NCBI GenBank assembly: GCA_024683115.1
Contig: JAIKYM010000167.1
Span: forward strand, 1 to 15,803
Length of the DNA stretch: 15,803 nucleotides
Source of the DNA: Bacilli bacterium
GTDB lineage: Bacteria; Bacillota_I; Bacilli_A; RF39; UBA660
Direction: 5' to 3'
The notes beneath the pieces were generated by a model. That model made no database searches, was not told the origin of the DNA, and saw only the letters and a list, made by a program, of their open reading frames with translations. Below, in pieces: positions 14,352 through 15,803 of this stretch. Within the stretch, counting starts at the first letter, position 1. The number at the start of each line of letters is the position of its first letter. A program made the translations under genes and the position numbers.

Positions 14352-15055
14352 TGAAGAAGGATAAGAAAAATACTGAAATCAAAAAATCAAAAGATACAGT
14401 AGTATTAAAAATAGATGATGTTAATTATAGATATGCTGATGCAAAAAAAGATGAATATGTATTAAGAAATATTAATTTCGAATTTGAAACAGGGAAGATT
14501 TATGCTATCAGAGGTAAATCTGGATCTGGTAAAACTACTCTACTTTCTTTAATAAGTGGATTAGAAAATAAATATGAAGGTAAAATTTATTATAAAGATA
14601 AAGAATTAAAAAAGATGAATTTAGATAACTATAGAAGTAATGATATAGGTATTGTATTCCAATCATATAATTTATTGCCTCATTTAAATGCTATAGAAAA
14701 TATAATCTTATCTATGGATGTAAGTAAGGTTAAAGTTAAAGATAAAAAAGGTAAAGCAATTGAACTTATGGAGTCTGTTGGACTAGATAGAAACTTAGGA
14801 AAAAGAAGAGTATTAAGATTATCTGGTGGTGAACAACAAAGAGTTGCTATTGCCAGATCTCTTTCATATAATCCCGATTTAATCTTAGCTGATGAACCTA
14901 CTGGTAACTTAGATAAAGATACAGAAAATGATATCATGAATATCTTTAAAGACTTAGCTCATAAAGATAATAAGTGTGTAATTATAGTTACACACTCACA
15001 AAATGTATGTGACCAAGTTGATATTGTTTATGAATTAAAAAAGACATCTAAATAA
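14351..15055 (+). CDS. ABC exporter ATPase, MacB/LolD type, 234 aa
   Basis: This is the nucleotide-binding subunit for the permease just upstream. All motifs are intact: Walker A GKSGSGKTT (55-63), Q-loop Gln104 in VFQSYNLLPH, signature LSGGEQQRVAIARS (157-170), Walker B LILADE with catalytic Glu182, D-loop GNLD (185-188), and switch His215 in IIVTHS. DEPTGNLD and the length of about 230 are typical of the MacB/LolD/FtsE group. The lysine-rich first 14 residues are a non-conserved extension. The start overlaps the permease stop (TAATG), with AAAGGAG (14336-14342) eight bases upstream, so translation is coupled. It ends in a terminator hairpin that contains the stop codon. Confidence 0.95.
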   Translation: MKKDKKNTEIKKSKDTVVLKIDDVNYRYADAKKDEYVLRNINFEFETGKIYAIRGKSGSGKTTLLSLISGLENKYEGKIYYKDKELKKMNLDNYRSNDIGIVFQSYNLLPHLNAIENIILSMDVSKVKVKDKKGKAIELMESVGLDRNLGKRRVLRLSGGEQQRVAIARSLSYNPDLILADEPTGNLDKDTENDIMNIFKDLAHKDNKCVIIVTHSQNVCDQVDIVYELKKTSK

Positions 15056-15069
15056 GATGTCTTTTATTA
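15037..15069. terminator. Bidirectional terminator between ABC ATPase and trmL
   Basis: A ten-base stem (15039-15048 with 15056-15065) has a seven-base loop holding the ATPase stop codon. T run on the plus side, six A on the other. The trmL stop (15067-15069) follows directly. Confidence 0.8.
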
Positions 15070-15603
15070 TTCTTCAAAATCTTCTATAAATCTGTCGCCC
15101 TTGTGGCCTTCATCATCTGGTTCTGAACGAAGTAGATCTTCATAATCTCTTTGTCTTAATGCTTCGTATAAAACTAATGCTACACAGTTAGATAAATTTA
15201 ATGCTCTAACCTTATCAGTCATTGGAATACGAGCACATCTATCTAGTTTATCCTTAAGTAAAGATGCAGGTATACCAGTTGATTCTTTACCAAATACTAG
15301 ATATATATCTTCATTGTTATTTGATTCATCATCATACTTATAATCTGAATGAGGTACATGACCATATCTAGTATAGTAATAAAATGATCCTTTATTCTTT
15401 GATAAAAAATCTTCCCAATTCTTATATATCTCATATTCACAATTATCTATATAATTTACTCCACTTCTTTTAATATATTTTTCTTCCATTGAAAAGCCAA
15501 GTGGTTCAATTAAATGTAATTTAGTATGAGTAGCTACACAAGTTCTCATTATATTACCAGTATTACCTGGTATCTCGGGTTCAAATAGAACTACATGAAT
15601 CAT
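15067..15603 (-). CDS. trmL: TrmL, tRNA (cytidine/uridine-34)-2'-O-methyltransferase
   Basis: A SPOUT-class methyltransferase of the TrmL/CspR family, which methylates the ribose of wobble base 34 in tRNA-Leu isoacceptors (CAA and UAA anticodons) using S-adenosylmethionine. The motifs are EPEIPGNTGNIMRTC (8-22), LVFGKESTGIP (102-112) and IPMTDKVRALNLSNCVALVLYE (126-147); the last two build the knotted cofactor site. At 178 aa it is slightly longer than E. coli TrmL because of an acidic C-terminal tail. The ATG at 15603 is chosen because GGAAGTG lies five bases upstream and the family begins right there. A longer frame to 15651 would run through the promoter and the upstream terminator. A plausible substrate, tRNA-Leu(TAA), is at 747-835. 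Confidence 0.93.
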   Translation of the reverse strand: MIHVVLFEPEIPGNTGNIMRTCVATHTKLHLIEPLGFSMEEKYIKRSGVNYIDNCEYEIYKNWEDFLSKNKGSFYYYTRYGHVPHSDYKYDDESNNNEDIYLVFGKESTGIPASLLKDKLDRCARIPMTDKVRALNLSNCVALVLYEALRQRDYEDLLRSEPDDEGHKGDRFIEDFEE

Positions 15604-15622
15604 ATAATCACTTCCAAAAAGT

Positions 15623-15651
15623 ATTTTAACATAAAGAAAAAGATATAACAA
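15623..15651 (-). promoter_or_regulatory. Promoter of trmL, -35 inside the upstream terminator
   Basis: On the minus strand, TTGTTA (15646-15651) and TAAAAT (15623-15628) are 17 bases apart, with TG one base before the -10. The -35 is part of the palindrome that ends the preceding gene. Confidence 0.6.
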
Positions 15652-15662
15652 TTGTTATATCT
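15634..15662 (-). terminator. Terminator of the Gly-rich protein gene (perfect 22-bp palindrome)
   Basis: AGATATAACAA/TTGTTATATCT (15641-15662) is perfectly symmetric and followed on the minus strand by TTTTCTTT. One palindrome base is shared with the stop codon of the gene to the right. Confidence 0.7.
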
Positions 15663-15803
15663 TAAAATCCACCTCCGTGAGCTCCGCCACCTCCGCCGAA
15701 GCCTCCACCTGATGAAAATCCTCCACCCATTCCAGAACCTGATGACCAGTTATTAGATTTATAATTTTGAACAGATGAATATGACTTTGAAACGGAATCA
15801 TTT
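15662..15803 (-). CDS. Gly-rich C-terminus of a probable DUF2207/TPM-type membrane protein (5' end outside window)
   Basis: An open frame enters from the right edge and ends in TAA at 15662-15664, giving 46 residues. It is first Ser/Asn/Tyr-rich (SVSKSYSSVQNYKSNNWSSG) and then Gly-rich (GMGGGFSSGGGFGGGGGAHGGGF). Such Ser/Gly tails ending 'GGGF' are characteristic of the C-termini of DUF2207 predicted membrane proteins and TPM/YgcG-type proteins. The tail alone cannot separate these families. The gene is locally GC-rich because of glycine codons and ends in the palindromic terminator. Confidence 0.7.
   Translation of the reverse strand, partial: NDSVSKSYSSVQNYKSNNWSSGSGMGGGFSSGGGFGGGGGAHGGGF

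Noticed and set aside
15067..15651. Longer TrmL start at 15651
   Set aside because: The extension passes through the promoter and palindromic terminator; the family start and ribosome binding site fit the ATG at 15603.

Overview
The window is a very AT-rich stretch of bacterial chromosome from a low-GC Firmicutes-type organism. The supporting marks are YutD-family, CvfD/YugI-like S1 and DUF1292-like proteins, a small one-cluster ferredoxin, Bacillus-like tRNA blocks with encoded CCA ends (Ser-fMet-Asp-Phe; Leu-Val-Thr-Tyr-Gln-Lys), AGGAGG-type ribosome binding sites, and TTGACA/TATAAT promoters. An uncultured, compact gut Bacilli or Mollicutes-relative lineage would fit, but that is inference. 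The standard genetic code fits: every Trp I located is TGG, and all genes whose stop is in the window end in TAA or TAG.

Layout. Position 1-239 is the tail of a plus-strand gene. Positions 307-835 hold six minus-strand tRNAs with their own promoter and terminator. Positions 982-6567 are a two-gene minus-strand operon: a giant (1762 aa) acidic, repeat-built protein followed by a 95-aa DUF1292-like protein whose ribosome binding site lies over the giant gene's stop. Four more minus-strand tRNAs follow (6836-7194). Next comes a divergent pair, a CvfD-like S1 protein (minus) and a NifU-C-domain iron-sulfur scaffold (plus). A minus-strand run then covers 7980-11754: a tail-anchored coiled-coil protein of 328 aa with its own terminator, and a three-gene unit of a tail-anchored 270-aa protein, YutD, and a 543-aa protein with a DUF1292-like head and a long Pro/Val/Gln/Thr-rich tail. 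A ferredoxin (plus) converges on a 181-aa acidic protein (minus). An ABC exporter pair, FtsX/MacB-type permease plus ATPase coupled by a TAATG overlap, runs on the plus strand to 15055. TrmL (tRNA wobble 2'-O-methyltransferase) and the Gly-rich C-terminus of a probable DUF2207/TPM-type membrane protein finish the window on the minus strand.

How it fits together. The recognisable genes are ordinary housekeeping: tRNAs and a tRNA modifier whose usual substrate class, tRNA-Leu(UAA), is encoded in the window, an S1 RNA-binding regulator, Fe-S scaffold and electron carrier, and an exporter. The accessory interest lies in a set of lineage-type structural proteins. These are the giant modular protein, the Pro-rich DUF1292-like protein, two tail-anchored coiled-coil proteins and the 181-aa protein. 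All lack signal peptides and their functions are unknown. The window is compact: most intrinsic terminators lie against or over stop codons, and several are shared by convergent genes.
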